Positions 14,789 to 16,900 of a DNA stretch of 16,900 nucleotides are shown one piece after another; within the stretch, counting starts at the first letter, position 1; each line of letters opens with the position of its first letter. The position numbers and the translations under genes are program-made. Below the pieces are notes generated by a model. The model had not been told where the DNA came from. It saw only the letters and a list, made by a program, of their open reading frames with translations, and searched no databases. Location of the stretch: contig CAZLDQ010000127.1 in the NCBI GenBank assembly GCA_964558295.1, positions 1 to 16,900 of the forward strand, written 5' to 3'. Source of the stretch: JBDKTH01 sp964558295 (GTDB lineage: Bacteria; Planctomycetota; Planctomycetia; Pirellulales; Thermoguttaceae).

Positions 14789-15190
14789 ATGGCAGACGAA
14801 GCAACCCCCACGAAGACCAAAACCGAAGAAGCAACCACGGCTGAACTGACTCGGGGAGGCGCATGCTACCGCCCGAATGTCGACATCCTGGAACTGCCCG
14901 AGGAACTCCTCGTCCAAGCCGATGTGCCCGGCGCCAGTCCAGAAGACATCGACATTGATTTCAAGGACGGCATGCTAATGATTCACGCCAAGATCAAGCC
15001 CCGGCAGGAGCCGAACACACAGTATTTGCTTCGCGAATACGGTGTGGGCGACTATTGGCGAAGTTTCCAGGTTAGCGAGGTGATCGACTCGAACAAGATC
15101 ACAGCCGAGTACAACGATGGTCTGCTCACCCTGCATCTGCCCAAGGCCGAGGCTGCTCGTCCGCGGAAGATCAGTGTCAAAGCGTCGTAG
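14789..15190 (+). CDS. Hsp20 small heat shock protein, second of tandem pair
   Basis: 133 residues. AGGAG (14777-14781) lies 7 bases before ATG 14789. A short polar Thr/Glu/Lys-rich N-terminus (residues 1-20) replaces the helix seen in the first copy. The alpha-crystallin domain runs from RPNVDILELPEELLVQADVPG to ITAEYNDGLLTLHLPKAE, ending in RKISVKAS with the I-x-V motif. The two proteins share the domain but differ clearly in sequence, so this is an old duplication rather than a recent one. It is last in its unit; a strong terminator follows 26 bases after the stop. Confidence 0.94.
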   Translation: MADEATPTKTKTEEATTAELTRGGACYRPNVDILELPEELLVQADVPGASPEDIDIDFKDGMLMIHAKIKPRQEPNTQYLLREYGVGDYWRSFQVSEVIDSNKITAEYNDGLLTLHLPKAEAARPRKISVKAS

Positions 15191-15216
15191 TCGGTTGTGC
15201 GAAGATCTCTCAATGG

Positions 15217-15245
15217 ACGGGGGGCTTTGCCCCCCGTTTTCTTTC
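15217..15245 (+). terminator. Rho-independent terminator of the hsp20 pair
   Basis: ACGGGGGGC (15217-15225) pairs perfectly with GCCCCCCGT (15229-15237) around a TTT loop, and TTTTCTTTC follows. The very strong 9-bp stem and T-rich tail mark the end of the two-gene hsp20 transcript. Confidence 0.9.
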
Positions 15246-15375
15246 TCCCCCCGAGCGATTGCAGCCGCCGCAACCAAATCCACGAACAAACGATGCGACG
15301 GTAGAAGCTTGGCTCCATCCCCTGTACACTTGACACAAGGCGTCTAGAAAACACCCTTCTCGAGGAGTAACCTTC

Positions 15376-15816
15376 ATGCCTTGCCGGGGAGTCCGGGGAG
15401 CTACCACCACTGACGACAATTCGAGTGAAGCAATCCTGAAGGCCACGCGGGAGATGCTTGCGCTGGTGATCCGGCAAAACGGAATCCAACCAGAAGACGT
15501 TGCCGCGGCCATCTTTACCGTGACGGACGGCCTGGATGCGGAATTTCCGGCCGTGGCCGCCCGGCAGTTGGGATGGCTCGATGTGGCCCTCCTCTGCAGC
15601 TATGAGGTCAGTGTTCCCGGTTCGCTCCGCCGGTGTATCCGCGTGCTGATCATGTGGAACACCGAAAAAACGGCCGATGAGATTGTCCACGTCTATATCA
15701 AGGACGCGGCTCGCCTGCGTCCCGACCGTTCGCAGCTTCCGCCCGTTGATTGGGATGAACTGGAGAAGTGGATTCAGGGGCATCTGGATAGCTCCGTCAA
15801 GTCAAGTCGGAAATGA
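15376..15816 (+). CDS. aroH: Chorismate mutase, AroH type
   Basis: 146 residues. It matches the monofunctional AroH (Bacillus-type, trimeric) family, which turns chorismate into prephenate for Phe and Tyr synthesis. The N-terminus CRGVRGATTT carries the active-site Arg (R7). E77 in SYEVSVPG, R89 in RRCIRV and Y107 in HVYIKDA correspond to E78, R90 and Y108 of the Bacillus enzyme, shifted by a one-residue gap. The C-terminus is about 20 residues longer and polar. GAGGAG (15362-15367) is 8 bases before the ATG. A perfect TTGACA (15330-15335) lies upstream, but I see no good -10 box at the right distance. No other aromatic pathway gene adjoins it. Confidence 0.95.
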   Translation: MPCRGVRGATTTDDNSSEAILKATREMLALVIRQNGIQPEDVAAAIFTVTDGLDAEFPAVAARQLGWLDVALLCSYEVSVPGSLRRCIRVLIMWNTEKTADEIVHVYIKDAARLRPDRSQLPPVDWDELEKWIQGHLDSSVKSSRK

Positions 15817-15830
15817 AGGCCGTTCGGCCT
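15817..15830. repeat. Small hairpin between convergent aroH and crotonase ends
   Basis: AGGCCG-TT-CGGCCT is a perfect palindrome filling almost the whole 12-base gap between the two convergent stop codons. It has no T-tract. It may help end transcription on both strands, but this is weakly supported. Confidence 0.3.
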
Positions 15831-16779
15831 ATCGTCCTTCGAAGACCGGCTGGCTGATCTGACGTTGCACGCGACTGGCAAGCCCCCGGTAGGCGTCCTG
15901 GGTGGAGTAGATCGCCACGAGGTTCTCGATTTCCATTCGCAATCCCTCATCGAGAGTTCGTCGAGAGCCCTGGTCGATCAGCTTCTCTGCGACACGCAGC
16001 GCAATCGGGGCCTTGTTGGCAACCTGCCGCATAGTCCGTTCGAGGGTCGAATCGCCTTGCGTGTTGGCCGTGCCTGTGCGGAGGGCGTCGGCTGGATTGT
16101 CGGCAAAGAACCTTGCGATTGCCGCAAATTCCGCGGGAGGAGTTGCTGGACGTTCGTCGAGCAGCGGGCTCAAGGCCATTCGGCGGGCTTCGGCCTCCAG
16201 TTGCTCCTCGGGCACGACTCGGTCGACGAGCCCGATTTTCGCGGCGTCGGCCGCGGAGAGCGTTTTTCCGGTGAAGATTAACCACTTGGCCAAGCCGACA
16301 CCAATCGCACGCGGCAGCCGTTGCGTACCCCCCAGGGCTGGATAGATTCCCAATCCCGTTTCGGGAAAGCCTAGGCCCGCCCGGGGCGATGCGACGATCC
16401 AGTCACAGGCCAATGCCAGTTCTGCACCGCCCCCCAACGCCGTCCCGTTCAACCGTGCCACGACCGGCTTGGGGCAGCGGTCGATGACGTTGAACAGCCG
16501 TTGGCCTGCCTGCGTGAACTGGACAATCCGTTCCAGATTCCCTGATTCCACATTGCGAACAAAGAAACCAAGATCAGCTCCAGCGACAAACACCTTGCCT
16601 TCGCCGGCAATGACAATTCCCCGCACAGCTTGATCCTGGACGGCCTCATCGAACGCCTGTTGCAATTGATAAACGACCACCGGATTGATGCTGTTGAGCA
16701 TCTCGGGACGGCTGATCGTAAGGGTGGCGACCCCCTGGGCCGTTTCGACCTTGACGAGGGAGAGTGTCGTGGGAGACAT
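15829..16779 (-). CDS. Enoyl-CoA hydratase/isomerase family protein
   Basis: 316 residues, longer than the usual 255-265. The crotonase core is complete: oxyanion-hole segments VAGADLGFF (66-73) and LGGGAELALACD, catalytic Glu E120, and second Glu E140 in GFPETGLGIYPALGGTQRL, spaced 20 residues apart as in rat enoyl-CoA hydratase. Both acids present favours true hydratase activity. The extra length lies after about residue 195 (LLDERPATPPAEFAAIARFFADN) and resembles the hydratase half of FadB/FadJ-type fusion proteins. It probably acts in fatty acid oxidation in the cytosol. ATG 16779 is preceded by AAGG at about 9 bases. No beta-oxidation partner is visible in the window. Confidence 0.88.
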   Translation of the reverse strand: MSPTTLSLVKVETAQGVATLTISRPEMLNSINPVVVYQLQQAFDEAVQDQAVRGIVIAGEGKVFVAGADLGFFVRNVESGNLERIVQFTQAGQRLFNVIDRCPKPVVARLNGTALGGGAELALACDWIVASPRAGLGFPETGLGIYPALGGTQRLPRAIGVGLAKWLIFTGKTLSAADAAKIGLVDRVVPEEQLEAEARRMALSPLLDERPATPPAEFAAIARFFADNPADALRTGTANTQGDSTLERTMRQVANKAPIALRVAEKLIDQGSRRTLDEGLRMEIENLVAIYSTQDAYRGLASRVQRQISQPVFEGR

Positions 16780-16900
16780 CGTATTTGCCTTGTCGAGAGA
16801 GGATTTGGTTTGTCCACAGAGGGGCCGAACGACTCCGCGGCCATTCTAGTGCTTTGTCACAGCTTGATTTTGGGATAGACCGATTTGAGTTTACAGCGGG
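16780..16900 (-). promoter_or_regulatory. Upstream region of crotonase gene, candidate -10 box
   Basis: TAGAAT on the - strand (16848-16843) is one base from the -10 consensus and 63 bases before the ATG. No -35 box at 16-18 bases is convincing, so this is a weak candidate. Nothing else is recognisable up to the window edge. Confidence 0.3.

Noticed and set aside
15330..15350. TTGACA before aroH as a full promoter
   Set aside because: The -35 box is perfect but no -10-like hexamer lies 16-18 bases downstream; TAGAAA is only 9 bases away.

Overview
The window is GC-rich and densely packed, and it reads as the chromosome of a bacterium, most likely a planctomycete. That assignment is an inference. 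It rests on the divided fab cluster with an unusual carrier protein, the SpoIIE-type phosphatase, the scarcity of strong Shine-Dalgarno sites before several genes, and the overall protein style. No rRNA or other decisive marker is present. Most genes are housekeeping genes, and I see no CRISPR array, transposase or intact phage gene.

Left part (about 1-5340, + strand): a four-gene cluster phoH, pgpH, ybeY, corC. This is a widely conserved neighbourhood linking an RNA-associated PhoH ATPase, a membrane 7TM-HD phosphodiesterase, the YbeY endoribonuclease used in rRNA maturation, and a CBS/CorC membrane protein. ybeY and corC overlap by 4 bases. phoH has an odd leader: a strong Shine-Dalgarno sequence drives a possible 13-codon leader ORF whose stop overlaps the phoH start (TAATG), with a 10-bp hairpin inside it.

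Middle-left (about 5340-6950, - strand): a decayed stretch. The N-terminal half of a radical SAM protein of the SplB-like type runs directly into remnants of a PP-loop (PAPS-reductase-like) ATPase and then an unrecognised fragment. In-frame stops and a probable frameshift interrupt them. Upstream lies a tRNA-Leu(GAG) gene with its own promoter and rho-independent terminator, and a gene-free stretch with a REP-like inverted repeat.

Middle (about 7010-10030): a GAF plus SpoIIE/PP2C-type protein on the - strand whose metal-binding acids are largely substituted, and divergently from it a cytosolic aldose 1-epimerase (galM).

Right-middle (10150-13890, - strand): a fatty-acid synthesis operon read from right to left, fabZ-like, fabG, acyl carrier protein, fabZ-like, fabF, with a good promoter in front. 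Together these supply condensation, keto-reduction and dehydration on a dedicated carrier, but no enoyl reductase, malonyl transferase or FabH is present. The carrier protein has about 50 extra residues inserted before its last helix. This is the most interesting gene set in the window.

Right end (14200-16900): two tandem Hsp20 small heat shock genes behind a perfect 14-bp palindrome and ahead of a strong terminator. Next come an AroH-type chorismate mutase (+) and, convergent to it, a long enoyl-CoA hydratase-family protein (-) with upstream sequence to the window edge.
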